Part shown: positions 1 to 9,360 of the stretch, piece by piece
How positions within the stretch are numbered: position 1 is the first letter of the stretch
Layout: each line of letters opens with the position of its first letter
Origin: Bradyrhizobium erythrophlei
Lineage (GTDB): Bacteria; Pseudomonadota; Alphaproteobacteria; Rhizobiales; Xanthobacteraceae
Assembly (NCBI RefSeq): GCF_900129505.1
Contig: NZ_LT670818.1
Coordinates: 4,559,001-4,623,000 of the forward strand
Reading direction: 5' to 3'
DNA length: 64,000 nt
The notes under the pieces: model-generated
The model's input: the letters and a program-made list of their open reading frames with translations, nothing else
Database searches by the model: none
What the model was told of the DNA's origin: nothing
Translations under genes and position numbers: made by a program

Positions 1-2
1 TG

Positions 3-197
3 CATTTCTCCGACACGACGCGGCAGAGCTACAAGCACGATCCGCTGGGTCGTGGCGACGTGCCGCTCGCCGGGATTGCATCTGCGATGAAGGAGGTCGG
101 ATACCGTGAACTGCCGATGCTGGAAGTGATTTCGCACCATCCGGACGCCGACATCGCCGACAGCTGCAGGCGTCTCCAGGAAGCAGGATTTGGCTGA
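3..197 (+). CDS. sugar phosphate isomerase/epimerase family protein, C-terminal 64 residues (5' truncated by window)
   Basis: An open frame enters from the left edge and stops with TGA at 195-197. The readable part begins HFSDTTRQSYKHDPLGRGDV and continues with an LPMLEVISHHPDADI stretch. A late HFSD/xHxPxGxGxV segment is typical of the AP-endonuclease-2-like TIM-barrel family (xylose-isomerase-like), where it holds metal-binding residues near the C-terminus. These enzymes isomerise or epimerise sugars, sugar phosphates or inositols in the cytoplasm. Only the tail is visible, so the substrate cannot be assigned. The gene ends 129 bases before the next one, in the same direction. Confidence 0.6.
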   Translation, partial: HFSDTTRQSYKHDPLGRGDVPLAGIASAMKEVGYRELPMLEVISHHPDADIADSCRRLQEAGFG

Positions 198-326
198 CAT
201 GCCGGACAGGATCGCACGCGAGGCGAAGCTGTTGCCGCCCTGAGCACGGTCTGGCGTCGACGGTAGATTGGTGTAGGCTTATTCAAAACGACGGGCGGCA
301 AGCCCGGGATCTCAGGGGAAGAAACG

Positions 327-2492
327 ATGAACTTGAAGAGACAATTCCGGTCTTATTTTGCCTTCACGGCGACCTGCATTGCGCTGGCTGGTCTGCTTCC
401 GCTGGTCTCCCTGCCGGCCAGAGCACAGCAGGCGGCGGTCGCCATCGACAATGACGACATCGGCGGCGTGGTATCGGGTCCCAACGGGCCGGAGGCGGGC
501 GTCTGGGTGATCGCGGAGACCACCGAGCTGCCGACGAAATTCGCCAAGATCGTCGTCACCGACGACCAGGGCCGGTTCGTGATCCCCGATTTGCCACCGC
601 GCGTGAACTACGAGGTCTGGGTCCGCGGCTACGGCCTGGTGGATTCCCCGAAACTGCGCGCGAAGCCCGGCCAGCAGCTCAGGCTTGCGGCAGTGCCTGC
701 GCCGGACGAGGCGGCGGCGGCGCATTATTACCCCGCGATCTACTGGTTCACGCTGTTGAAGATTCCGCCGGCCAAGGATTTCGGCGGCAGCACCGATATT
801 CCGAAAGACATCACGCAGGACATCTGGCGCCAGCGCATGAACAATGTCGATTGCATCGGCTGCCATCAGTTGGGCCAGGAGGCCACGCGGACGGTCCCGG
901 CCGCGTTCGGCGAATTCAAGTCCGGCGAAGAGGCGTGGATGCGCCGCGTGTCTTCGGGGCAAACCGGCGAATGGATGGTGAACCGGCTTGCCGGGCAACT
1001 CGGCGGCGTCCCCTTCAAGTATTTCGGCGACTGGACCGACCGCATCGCCAAGGGCGAACTGCCCAAGACCCGGCCGCCGCGGCCCACGGGCATCGAGCGC
1101 AATGTGGTGATTTCCTCCTGGGAATGGGCGACCGAAAAACATTTCGTGCACGATCTGATTTCTTCGGACCGGCGCAATCCGACCGTCAACGCCTACGGTC
1201 CGCTGTATGGTTCGAACGAATATTCGTCCGACGACATGCCGATCCTCGATCCGAAGACCAGCACGGTGACCTTCTTCAAGATGCCGGTCGCCGATCCCAA
1301 CATGCCGGAAATGTTCGGACCGCCGCTGCACCCCAATGCCACGCTTAAGCCGATCGGCGCTTCGGCGTATTGGGGCGAGGAACAGATCTGGAGCCAGCGC
1401 GCCAACAACCATAACGGCATGTTCGACGGCAAGGGGCGCGTATGGTTCGCGGCCGCCGTGCGCGGCATCGAAAATCCGGCCTGGTGCAAGAGGGGCTCGG
1501 ATCTGCCATCCGCCAAGGCGTTTCCGCTCGATCGCTCCGGGCGGCAAGTATCGATGCTCGATCCCAAGACGATGAAGTACAGTTTCATCGATACCTGCTT
1601 CGGCACCCATCATCCGCAGTTCGGCTACGACACCGACAATACGCTGTGGTTCTCCGGAACCGGTCCGGTGGCCGGCTGGGTCAATACCAGAATATGGGAC
1701 GAGACCGGCGATGCCGTGAAGGCGCAGGGCTGGGCGCCGTGGGTGCTCGACACCAACGGCAACGGCAAGCTTGACGACTATACCGAGCCCGGCGCGCCGG
1801 TGCAGCCGGAAAGGGATGCGCGGGTGGCGGGCTCAGGCCCCTATGCGGTGATGCCGCATCCGACCGATGGTTCGATCTGGTACGCCGTCAACGTGTTCGC
1901 TGGCACGCCCGGCTTCATGCGGTTCGACCCCAAAACAAAACTCTCGGAGTTTTACGCGATTCCGAAAGAAGGCATCGGCGTGCGCGGCGGCGACATCGAC
2001 AAGAACGGCGTGGTCTGGGGTTCGGGTTCGAACGGGTCCCTGATCAGCTTCGACCGCAGCAAATGCAAGGGACCCCTGAATGGGCCGAACGCGACAGGCA
2101 ATCACTGTCCCGAAGGCTTCGCGTTCCACAAATATCCCGGGCCCGGCTTTGAGGGTTTCGAGAACAGCAGCGCCGAAGCCAGCTATTACACCTGGGTCGA
2201 CCACTACAACACCGTCGGCCTCGGCGAAAACATCCCGATCTCCACCGCCAACCTCAATGACGGCTTCGTGGCCTTCAAGGACGGGCAGATGGTGATGCTG
2301 CGCATTCCCTATCCGATCGGCTTCTTTGCCAAGGGTCTCGACGGCCGCATCGATGATGTCAATGCCGGCTGGAAAGGCCGGGGGTTGTGGAGCACCAGCG
2401 GCGATCGCGTGCCGTGGATGATGGAGGGCGGCAAGGGCTCGAGGCCGCGCGCCGTCCATATCCAGATCCGTCCCGATCCGCTGGCGAAGTGA
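327..2492 (+). CDS. secreted c-heme protein with carboxypeptidase-regulatory-like domain and Vgb-type beta-propeller
   Basis: A 721-residue protein with a clear signal peptide (hydrophobic stretch ending LPARAQ, about residues 1-34). Residues about 45-115 look like a carboxypeptidase-regulatory-like beta-sandwich (GGVVSGPNGPEAGVWVIAE). One c-type heme motif, CIGCH, lies at 176-180. The rest has repeated 'PxTSxVTFFKMP', 'MLDPKT' and 'MRFDPKTKLSEFYAIP' segments, like virginiamycin-B-lyase/SMP-30 type propellers. A DTNGNGKLDD loop near 475 resembles an EF-hand calcium site. I infer a periplasmic redox or sugar/polyol-processing protein. A purine-rich GGGGAAG lies 9 bases before the ATG. An acyl-CoA ligase follows 102 bases later, in the same direction. 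The exact reaction is unknown to me. Confidence 0.75.
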   Translation: MNLKRQFRSYFAFTATCIALAGLLPLVSLPARAQQAAVAIDNDDIGGVVSGPNGPEAGVWVIAETTELPTKFAKIVVTDDQGRFVIPDLPPRVNYEVWVRGYGLVDSPKLRAKPGQQLRLAAVPAPDEAAAAHYYPAIYWFTLLKIPPAKDFGGSTDIPKDITQDIWRQRMNNVDCIGCHQLGQEATRTVPAAFGEFKSGEEAWMRRVSSGQTGEWMVNRLAGQLGGVPFKYFGDWTDRIAKGELPKTRPPRPTGIERNVVISSWEWATEKHFVHDLISSDRRNPTVNAYGPLYGSNEYSSDDMPILDPKTSTVTFFKMPVADPNMPEMFGPPLHPNATLKPIGASAYWGEEQIWSQRANNHNGMFDGKGRVWFAAAVRGIENPAWCKRGSDLPSAKAFPLDRSGRQVSMLDPKTMKYSFIDTCFGTHHPQFGYDTDNTLWFSGTGPVAGWVNTRIWDETGDAVKAQGWAPWVLDTNGNGKLDDYTEPGAPVQPERDARVAGSGPYAVMPHPTDGSIWYAVNVFAGTPGFMRFDPKTKLSEFYAIPKEGIGVRGGDIDKNGVVWGSGSNGSLISFDRSKCKGPLNGPNATGNHCPEGFAFHKYPGPGFEGFENSSAEASYYTWVDHYNTVGLGENIPISTANLNDGFVAFKDGQMVMLRIPYPIGFFAKGLDGRIDDVNAGWKGRGLWSTSGDRVPWMMEGGKGSRPRAVHIQIRPDPLAK

Positions 2493-2594
2493 GGCGCGAC
2501 GGAAAAACCGGCGTGAGCCCGCGACATCGACAGATGGCGGGTTCTCGCAAGCGGGACTATTTTTCGAAGGATCGTTGTCAACCCGGGAGTATTC

Positions 2595-4235
2595 ATGTTC
2601 GGATTAATGCAACAGCGGCCGCTGCTGATCTCGAACCTGGTCGACTATGTCGCGACCTGGCACGCGGAGACCGAGATCGTCTCGCGCGATCCGGCGGGCG
2701 TCATGCACCGGTCCAATTACGGAAACGTGGCGGCGCGCGCCAAGCGGGTCGCCAATGCGCTCGCAGCAATCGGCGTCGGCGAGGGCGACCGCGTCGCGAC
2801 CCTGGCCTGGAATTCGTGGCGGCACCTCGAACTTTATTACGGCGTGACCTGCTCCGGCCGCGTGCTGCACACGGTCAATCCACGCCTGTTCGCCGAGCAA
2901 CTCGTGTACATCATCAACCATGCCGAAAACGGCTACGTCTTTTTCGATCCCGATTTCACCTCGCTGGTCGAGCAGCTCGCGCCCCATCTGCCGCTGGTGC
3001 GCGGCTGGATCGCGCTGTGCGAGGAAAAGGACATGCCGGCCGTCAAGGTCGGCAATCTCCTGTGCTACGAGACGCTGCTGGCCAAAGCCTCGCCCGATTA
3101 CGCCTGGCCGCAGCTCGACGAGAATACCGCCTGCACGCTCTGCTACACGTCGGGCACGACGGGTAACCCCAAGGGCGTTTTGTACAGCCATCGCTCGACC
3201 ATCCTGCACGCCTTCGCCGCCTGCGCGGCAGACGGCTTTGCACTCTCGGCGAAGGACTCGATCCTCGTGATCGTGCCGCTGTTCCACGCCAATGCGTGGA
3301 GTCTGCCGTTTTCGGCGGCGATGTGCGGCGCCAAGCTCGTGCTGCCCGGGCCGCGGCTCGATCCCGAAAGCATCTACATGCTGCTCGAGCAGGAGGGCTG
3401 CACCAAGGCGGGCGGCATTCCGACGATCTGGCTCAACTTTCTTGCCTATATCGAGAACAATCGCAGCAAGCTCGATCTAACGAAGCTGAAATTGAAGCTC
3501 GTCTTCAGCGGCGGCACCGCCGCGCCGCGGGCGACGATCGAGAAATTCCGGGACCAGCTTGGCATATTCCTGCTGCACGCCTGGGGTATGACGGAAACCA
3601 GCCCGCTCGTTACGCTCGGCTCGCCGCTTGCTATGCACGACGGCGCGACGCCGGCGGAAATCGTCGACATGCAGGTCAAGCAGGGACGTCAGATTTTCGG
3701 CGTCGAACTGCGCCTGGTTGACGACGATGGCACGATCGTTCCGCATGACGGCAAGTCGGTCGGCCAGTTGCAAGTACGCGGCAACTGGGTGATCTCGGGC
3801 TATTTCAAGAGCGAAGGCGGCAAGGTCGTCGCTGACGACGGCTGGTTCGGCACCGGCGACGTCGCGACCATCAATCCCGATGGCTATGTGCAGCTGACGG
3901 ACCGCCTGAAGGACGTCATCAAATCCGGCGGCGAGTGGATATCCTCGATCGAGATCGAGAATCTCGCGGTCTCGCATCCCGACGTGTTCGAGGCTGCCGT
4001 CATCGCCATCCCGCATCCGAAATGGCAGGAGCGGCCGCTGCTGCTGGTGCATCCCCGGCCCGGCGCAAATCCGACCAAGGAGGCGATCCTGGAATTCCTG
4101 TCGACGCGCATCGCCAAATGGTGGATGCCGGAAGATGTGATCTTCGTGGAATCGCTGCCGCATACCGCGACCGGCAAGCTGCTCAAGACCGAGCTTCGCG
4201 CCAGATATGGCGGTGAATTCGCGGTCAGCGGGTGA
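2595..4235 (+). CDS. fatty-acyl-CoA synthetase (AMP-forming, AlkK-like medium/long-chain ligase)
   Basis: A 546-residue adenylate-forming enzyme. It has the phosphate-binding motif YTSGTTGNPKG (about 184-194), an HAWGMTETSP segment, the GDV/DRLKDVIKSGGEWIS hinge region near 415-450, and the catalytic lysine in TATGK at residue 528. This is the normal length and layout of AlkK/FadD-type acyl-CoA ligases, which activate a free carboxylic acid with ATP to acyl-AMP and then acyl-CoA. It has no signal peptide, so it is cytoplasmic. It lies downstream of the secreted heme protein with a 102-base gap; cotranscription is possible but not shown. Chain length cannot be read from the sequence. Confidence 0.9.
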   Translation: MFGLMQQRPLLISNLVDYVATWHAETEIVSRDPAGVMHRSNYGNVAARAKRVANALAAIGVGEGDRVATLAWNSWRHLELYYGVTCSGRVLHTVNPRLFAEQLVYIINHAENGYVFFDPDFTSLVEQLAPHLPLVRGWIALCEEKDMPAVKVGNLLCYETLLAKASPDYAWPQLDENTACTLCYTSGTTGNPKGVLYSHRSTILHAFAACAADGFALSAKDSILVIVPLFHANAWSLPFSAAMCGAKLVLPGPRLDPESIYMLLEQEGCTKAGGIPTIWLNFLAYIENNRSKLDLTKLKLKLVFSGGTAAPRATIEKFRDQLGIFLLHAWGMTETSPLVTLGSPLAMHDGATPAEIVDMQVKQGRQIFGVELRLVDDDGTIVPHDGKSVGQLQVRGNWVISGYFKSEGGKVVADDGWFGTGDVATINPDGYVQLTDRLKDVIKSGGEWISSIEIENLAVSHPDVFEAAVIAIPHPKWQERPLLLVHPRPGANPTKEAILEFLSTRIAKWWMPEDVIFVESLPHTATGKLLKTELRARYGGEFAVSG

Positions 4236-4364
4236 AGCCCTGGCCGGAACGATCGTTCTCGCGCGCGCGGTTAACACTCGTTTAATGGCCGATCGTTCAA
4301 ATTCTACCGAACCGGGGGGCCGTAATTTTACGGACGGCCTCTAGCGTGGAGCCCTGCACTGGGG

Positions 4365-5552
4365 GTGACCATGTCGTCGGCGGACAAAATGCATTCTCGG
4401 ACGGGCGCTGTCCCCGATGCCGTCTACATGGAGATCATTGCCGCGCTTTACGGGACGCTTGTCCCCATTGTGTCCATGGGCATCGGCCAGCTTATCGTCG
4501 GCACCATCACCGTCCGGGAAACCGGGGATATGGTCACGGCTGTGACCGCTTTGGGCGTCGCGGTCGCCTTCGTGCGTGCTTTTCAGGTCCTTGCCTACCG
4601 CCGCCGGGTCGCCGGCAAGTCGCCGCTAGATCGGTCCGAGGCCGCCCGCTGGGAGTTGCCCTACGTGGCTGGTACCGCAATGACGGCCTTGATCCTCGGT
4701 CTGTTCGCCGCGCGCAGCCTCATGCTCAATGACGCGATTTGTTCGGTCATGGCGATCGGCATCGGATTCGGGTTCGGCGCCGGGGTTATCGTGCGGCTGT
4801 CGCTTCGACCGGTCATTGCGGTCGTCAATCTGCTTGCGACCAGTCTGCCCGCCATTGTCGTGACCTTCATGCAGCCTGACGCCCCGCATATCGGGCTTGC
4901 GTTGATGCTGACCATTTACGTGATCGGCAGCCTCGAAATGGTCCGTCACACCTACAACGCCACGATGAATCAGATGACCCTCAAGCAGCAGTTCGAACAG
5001 CTTGCGCGGCTCGATCCGTTGACCGGCATCTTCAACCGCTCGATCCTCGATACCGACCTGATGCAGATGATGACCGACAGCAAAGCCGCGGCGGTCGCCA
5101 TTCATGCCATCGACCTTGATCATTTCAAGGCTGCCAACGACCGGTTCGGTCATCCCGTCGGGGACGGCCTGCTGAAGCAGGTCGCGGCAAGGTTGAAGTC
5201 GATTGCCGGTCCGGACGATCTCATCGTTCGAATGGGCGGCGACGAGTTCATCCTGGTCCAGAAATCCGCCCCAGGCAGCGATGCGCAATTGATGGCGCAG
5301 CCGATAGTCGAACAGGTCAGCGCGCCCTATCGGGTGGCAGGCCATGATGTCGTGATCGGCCTCAGCATCGGGGTCGCGATATCGCCCGACGATGGCCAGT
5401 CCGTCGACGCGCTGCTGTCGAGTTCGGACAAAGCGCTCTATCGGGCCAAGAAAAGCCGCGGCGGATATGTCCTTGCTCGCGAAGTGCCGGCGCAGATCCC
5501 GGCAGAAACTCCGCCGGCCGACGCGGCGGCGGCGGCCCAAATGGCCGCCTGA
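4365..5552 (+). CDS. membrane diguanylate cyclase (GGDEF domain)
   Basis: A 395-residue protein with about six hydrophobic helices in residues 20-185, then a C-terminal GGDEF domain from about 210. The active-site motif is intact (RMGGDEF, GGDEF at 291-295), so synthesis of cyclic di-GMP from two GTP is expected. The usual inhibitory RxxD site upstream of GGDEF reads GPDD, so product inhibition through that site is probably absent. The start is GTG at 4365 or ATG at 4371; the two cannot be separated. A small hairpin-forming sequence (CCGTA/TACGG) lies just upstream near 4320-4335. The sensing region belongs to no input family I recognise. Confidence 0.88.
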   Translation: MTMSSADKMHSRTGAVPDAVYMEIIAALYGTLVPIVSMGIGQLIVGTITVRETGDMVTAVTALGVAVAFVRAFQVLAYRRRVAGKSPLDRSEAARWELPYVAGTAMTALILGLFAARSLMLNDAICSVMAIGIGFGFGAGVIVRLSLRPVIAVVNLLATSLPAIVVTFMQPDAPHIGLALMLTIYVIGSLEMVRHTYNATMNQMTLKQQFEQLARLDPLTGIFNRSILDTDLMQMMTDSKAAAVAIHAIDLDHFKAANDRFGHPVGDGLLKQVAARLKSIAGPDDLIVRMGGDEFILVQKSAPGSDAQLMAQPIVEQVSAPYRVAGHDVVIGLSIGVAISPDDGQSVDALLSSSDKALYRAKKSRGGYVLAREVPAQIPAETPPADAAAAAQMAA

Positions 5553-5752
5553 ACGCAATCAGCTCGAGCGGCGTTACGGTGAAGTGGTGCGGTTCCCCGG
5601 CCATGCGGTCCGATGGGAACAATGAATACGTCACAGTTTATTTGCTTTTCGTTCAGAACGGGTTCATTCGCTCCGAGGCAAACTAAACTTAAGGCCAGGT
5701 TCGAAAGATTCCCGACGGCTTCGGATCGAGCCTGCTTGGTTGGACTGGTCGG

Positions 5753-7327
5753 ATGATGAGCGGAGCATACACCCCGGAAAAAACCCGTTGGACGGGCCGC
5801 AGCCATCGGTCGATGCTGGCCGGATTGTTGGCACTGGTTCCCGCTTTTGCCATTTTCACCGTCGCATCGCATGCGGCAGAATTAAATTCCCGGGACATGA
5901 TCCTGCTCGACCGGCTGACATGGGGAATAAACGCCTCCAGCGCGGCTCATTTGCAGGCGGTCGGCTGGGAACGCTGGCTCGGGGAACAATTGCATCCGCC
6001 TTCGGCCGCGGCCTTGCCCGAGGCGGTTCGCGCGCAGATCGAGGCCATGCCTGACGTCCACAAGCTTCCGTTCGACATCGCGGTTGCCTTCGACGCGCAG
6101 GCGAAAAGCGCCAATCAGGTCGCCGATCCCGAGCAGAAGAAGGCCGCGCAGCAGGTCTATCAGCAGGCCATGAACGACCGGGCGAAACAGGCGGCGGCGC
6201 GCACCATCCTGCGCGCGCTCTATGCGCCCGATCAGCTGCGCGAGCGCATGACCTGGTTCTGGTTCAACCATTTCAACGTACATCAATACAAGGCGAACAT
6301 TCGCATCCTGGTTGGCGACTATGAGGATCGTACGATCCGGCCCCATGCCCTGGGCAAGTTCCGCGATCTTCTCGCCGCCACCCTGCATCATCCGGCGATG
6401 CTGCGTTATCTCGACAATGCCGACAACGCCGCGGGGCATCTGAACGAAAACTACGCCCGCGAGATCATGGAACTGCACACCATGGGCGTCGGCTCCGGCT
6501 ACGCGCAATCGGATGTGGAGGCCCTTGCCCGTATCCTGACGGGGGTTGGCATCGACCTGAAGCCGGAGGATCCAAAACTCAAACCGGAACTGCAGTCTCA
6601 ATTATTTCGCGACGGCGCCTTCGAGTTCAATCCGGCGCGGCATGATTACAGCGACAAGATGTTTCTCGGCCATTCGATCAAGGGACGCGGTCTCGCCGAA
6701 GTCGACGAGGCGCTCGACATCCTGTGCCGCCATCCAGCGACCGCGCGGCATCTTTCACGGCAGATCGCCACCTATTTTGTATCGGACAATCCGCCGGAAT
6801 CCCTGGTGCAGAAGATGGCGCAGGTGTTCCAGGTGACCGACGGCGATATCGCCGCGGTGCTTACGGCGATGGTGCATGCACCGGAGTTTACCGCATCGCT
6901 GAAGCCGGGCGCCAAGTTCAAGGATCCGGTGCAATACATCTTCTCGGCCGTGCGGCTGGCGTATGACGACAAGGTGATCCTGAATACCTTGCCGGTCCAG
7001 TCCTGGCTCAATCGGCTCAGCGAAGGATTGTTCAATCACGATACGCCCGACGGCTATGCGATGACCTCGGCGTCCTGGAACGGGCCGGGGCAAATGATGC
7101 TGCGCTTTGAAATCGCGCGGCAAATCGGGTCGGGCTCTTCCGGCCTGTTCAAGCCCGACGTCCCGAATGCGGCGGATCAACCCGCATTCCCGTTGATCGA
7201 GAACGCGCTCTACTTCAACGGGCTGCGGCAGACCCTGGGGCCGGGCACGCTTGCGGCGCTCGATCAGGCGATCTCGCCGCAGGATTGGAACACGCTCTTT
7301 CTGTCATCGCCCGAGTTCATGCGGTGA
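5753..7327 (+). CDS. DUF1800 domain-containing exported protein
   Basis: A 524-residue protein. After a hydrophobic export segment (about residues 20-42, ending ASHAAE) it shows the DUF1800 pattern: a LLDRLTWGIN opening, the WFWFNHFNV segment, the NENYAREIMELHTMGV core near 230-245, and a C-terminal region that ends at the stop without an extra domain. DUF1800 proteins are almost always encoded next to a DUF1501 partner, as here (next gene, 19 bases downstream). Their biochemical function is not established. The pair is probably translated together and exported to the periplasm or cell surface. Confidence 0.85.
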   Translation: MMSGAYTPEKTRWTGRSHRSMLAGLLALVPAFAIFTVASHAAELNSRDMILLDRLTWGINASSAAHLQAVGWERWLGEQLHPPSAAALPEAVRAQIEAMPDVHKLPFDIAVAFDAQAKSANQVADPEQKKAAQQVYQQAMNDRAKQAAARTILRALYAPDQLRERMTWFWFNHFNVHQYKANIRILVGDYEDRTIRPHALGKFRDLLAATLHHPAMLRYLDNADNAAGHLNENYAREIMELHTMGVGSGYAQSDVEALARILTGVGIDLKPEDPKLKPELQSQLFRDGAFEFNPARHDYSDKMFLGHSIKGRGLAEVDEALDILCRHPATARHLSRQIATYFVSDNPPESLVQKMAQVFQVTDGDIAAVLTAMVHAPEFTASLKPGAKFKDPVQYIFSAVRLAYDDKVILNTLPVQSWLNRLSEGLFNHDTPDGYAMTSASWNGPGQMMLRFEIARQIGSGSSGLFKPDVPNAADQPAFPLIENALYFNGLRQTLGPGTLAALDQAISPQDWNTLFLSSPEFMR

Positions 7328-7346
7328 CCGCAGTGGAGGAATCCCC

Positions 7347-8543
7347 ATGATGAATCGCCGTGATCTGATCAAGGCATTTGCCGCGGCAGCCCCGCTGACG
7401 GTCGCCGGCCGGGTCTGGGCCGCACCTGCCACCGATGCGCGGCTCCTGGTGGTGTTTCTGCGCGGCGCCTACGATGCCGCCAATGTGGTCGTGCCGGTGT
7501 CGAGCGACTTCTACCATAATTCGCGGCCCACGCTCGGCATTGCCAGGCCCGACGGCGGCAATCCCAATGCGGCGCTGTCGCTTACCGCGGACTGGGGGTT
7601 GCACCCGGCGCTGCGGGACAGCCTCTATCCGCTCTGGGCGAAGCGAGAAATCGCCTTCATTCCCTTTGCCGGCACCTCCGACGATCTGACGCGCAGCCAC
7701 TTCGAAACCCAGGACACGATCGAGCTCGGCCAGTCCGTCGGCGGCTCCCGCGACTATCGTTCGGGCTTCATGAGCCGGCTCGCCGCGGAGCTTGCGCGCG
7801 CCAAGCCGATCTCCTTTACCGACCAGCTTCCGCTGATCTTCCGCGGCAAGTCCCAGATTCCGAATATCGGGATCAACAGCGTCGGCAAACCCGGCGTCGA
7901 CGACCGGCAGGCCAGGCTCATCAAGAACATGTACGAGCAGAGCGACCTGGCGTCCTCGGTGTCGGAAGGCTTCAGGATTCGCGATGACGTCTACAAATCG
8001 GTATCGGAGGAAATGACGGCGGCCAATCGTGGCGCGGTTTCTCCGCGCGGCTTCGAACTGTCGGCGCGGCGTATCGGCCGGCTGATGCGCGAGCAGTTCA
8101 ATCTCGGCTTTGTCGATGTCGGCGGGTGGGACACCCACGTCAATCAGGGAGCGGCCACCGGTTATCTGGCCGACCGCCTCGGCGAGCTCGGGCGCGCGCT
8201 CGCGGGATTTTCCGAGGAGATCGGCCCGGCGGGATGGAGGGATACGGTGGTCGTGGTGATTTCCGAGTTCGGACGCACCTTCCGCGAGAACGGCAATCGC
8301 GGCACCGATCACGGCCACGGCAGTGTCTATTGGGTGATGGGCGGCGGCATCAATGGCGGCCGCATGCTCGGCGAACAAGTCAAGGTCGAGCAGCCGGCGC
8401 TTTTTGAGAATCGCGACTATCCCGTCCTGACCGACTACCGGGCGATGTTCGCAGGCCTGTTCGAGCGCATGTTCGGGCTGGACAACGCCAGCGTTCATCG
8501 CATCTTCGCCGGCGTCCAGCCGGCGGAATTGGGACTGGTCTAG
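7347..8543 (+). CDS. DUF1501 domain-containing protein, Tat-exported
   Basis: A 398-residue protein. The start at 7347 is chosen because a GGAGGA ribosome site lies 8 bases upstream and because it exposes a twin-arginine signal, MMNRRDLIKAF, followed by a hydrophobic stretch ending VWAAP. DUF1501 hallmarks are present: LVVFLRGAYD near the N-terminus, GGWDTHVNQG mid-protein, and EFGRTFREN...TDHGHG with the H/D residues of the sulfatase/alkaline-phosphatase-like fold. The C-terminus carries YPVLTDYRAMFAGLFE. It forms an operon with the DUF1800 gene. Tat export suggests that it folds, possibly with metal, before crossing the membrane. Confidence 0.87.
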   Translation: MMNRRDLIKAFAAAAPLTVAGRVWAAPATDARLLVVFLRGAYDAANVVVPVSSDFYHNSRPTLGIARPDGGNPNAALSLTADWGLHPALRDSLYPLWAKREIAFIPFAGTSDDLTRSHFETQDTIELGQSVGGSRDYRSGFMSRLAAELARAKPISFTDQLPLIFRGKSQIPNIGINSVGKPGVDDRQARLIKNMYEQSDLASSVSEGFRIRDDVYKSVSEEMTAANRGAVSPRGFELSARRIGRLMREQFNLGFVDVGGWDTHVNQGAATGYLADRLGELGRALAGFSEEIGPAGWRDTVVVVISEFGRTFRENGNRGTDHGHGSVYWVMGGGINGGRMLGEQVKVEQPALFENRDYPVLTDYRAMFAGLFERMFGLDNASVHRIFAGVQPAELGLV

Positions 8544-8577
8544 CCAGGCCGGTAGTCCCGATGAGGGGATGCGCTCG

Positions 8578-9360
8578 CTACGCGCCGGGGCCAAGCCCCA
8601 AACTCGCATAAATCCGCCGTGCATAGGCGCCGAACGCATCGGTGGTCTTGATCGGCAGCGCGCGCGGGAACGGCAGGTCGATCGGGAAATATTCGGCCAT
8701 GCGCGCTGGCCCAGCGGTGAGTACGGCGCAATGCGAGGCGAGGAAGACGGCTTCCTGGATGCTGTGGGTGACGAAGATGATGGTCTTGCCGCTCTCGCGC
8801 CAGATCCGCAGCATCTCCAGGTTCATCTGCTCGCGCGTCAGCGCGTCGAGCGCGCCGAACGGCTCGTCCATCAGGATCAGTTTGGGGTCGTGGACGAAGG
8901 CGCGCGCGATCGCGGTGCGCTGCTGCATGCCGCCGGACAATTGCTGCGGATATTTTTCCTCGTAGCCGGAAAGCCCGACCAGATTGAGCAGGTCGCGCGC
9001 GCGGGATCGCGCGGCCTTCATCGGCAGGCCGACGATCTCGGCGGGCAGCAGCACATTGTCGAGGATGGTCCGCCATTTCAACAGCAGCGCCTGCTGGAAC
9101 ACCATCCCGATGTCGCGCGCGGGATCGAAGGAGTTGCGAGAATTGCCGATCTGGATGGTGCCGCCGTCGGCGTCGTGGAGCCCGGCCAGAATCTTCAGCA
9201 CCGTGGTCTTGCCGCAGCCGGACGGGCCGACCAGCGAGATCAGCTCGCCCTCGCTGACGTCCATGGTGACGTCGGAGACGGCCAGAAATTCCTGGCCGCG
9301 CGCGCGATAGACCTTGCGCACATTGCGCAGGCGGATGAACAGCTCCCGCGGCTCGCTCAT
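8578..9360 (-). CDS. ABC transporter ATP-binding protein (nitrate/sulfonate/taurine/pyrimidine type)
   Basis: A 260-residue ATPase with Walker A GPSGCGKTT, the Q-loop (VFQQALLLKW), the signature LSGGMQQR, Walker B LILMDEPF and an H-loop in VTHSIQEAVFLA. This set is typical of SsuB/TauB/ThiZ-type importers. The start at 9360 makes an ATGA overlap with the upstream aldolase-like gene; a second ATG lies at 9369. It is the last gene of the leftward operon that begins with the permease at 13058. It should power uptake together with that permease and the binding protein encoded divergently at 14040. Confidence 0.9.
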   Translation of the reverse strand: MSEPRELFIRLRNVRKVYRARGQEFLAVSDVTMDVSEGELISLVGPSGCGKTTVLKILAGLHDADGGTIQIGNSRNSFDPARDIGMVFQQALLLKWRTILDNVLLPAEIVGLPMKAARSRARDLLNLVGLSGYEEKYPQQLSGGMQQRTAIARAFVHDPKLILMDEPFGALDALTREQMNLEMLRIWRESGKTIIFVTHSIQEAVFLASHCAVLTAGPARMAEYFPIDLPFPRALPIKTTDAFGAYARRIYASLGLGPGA

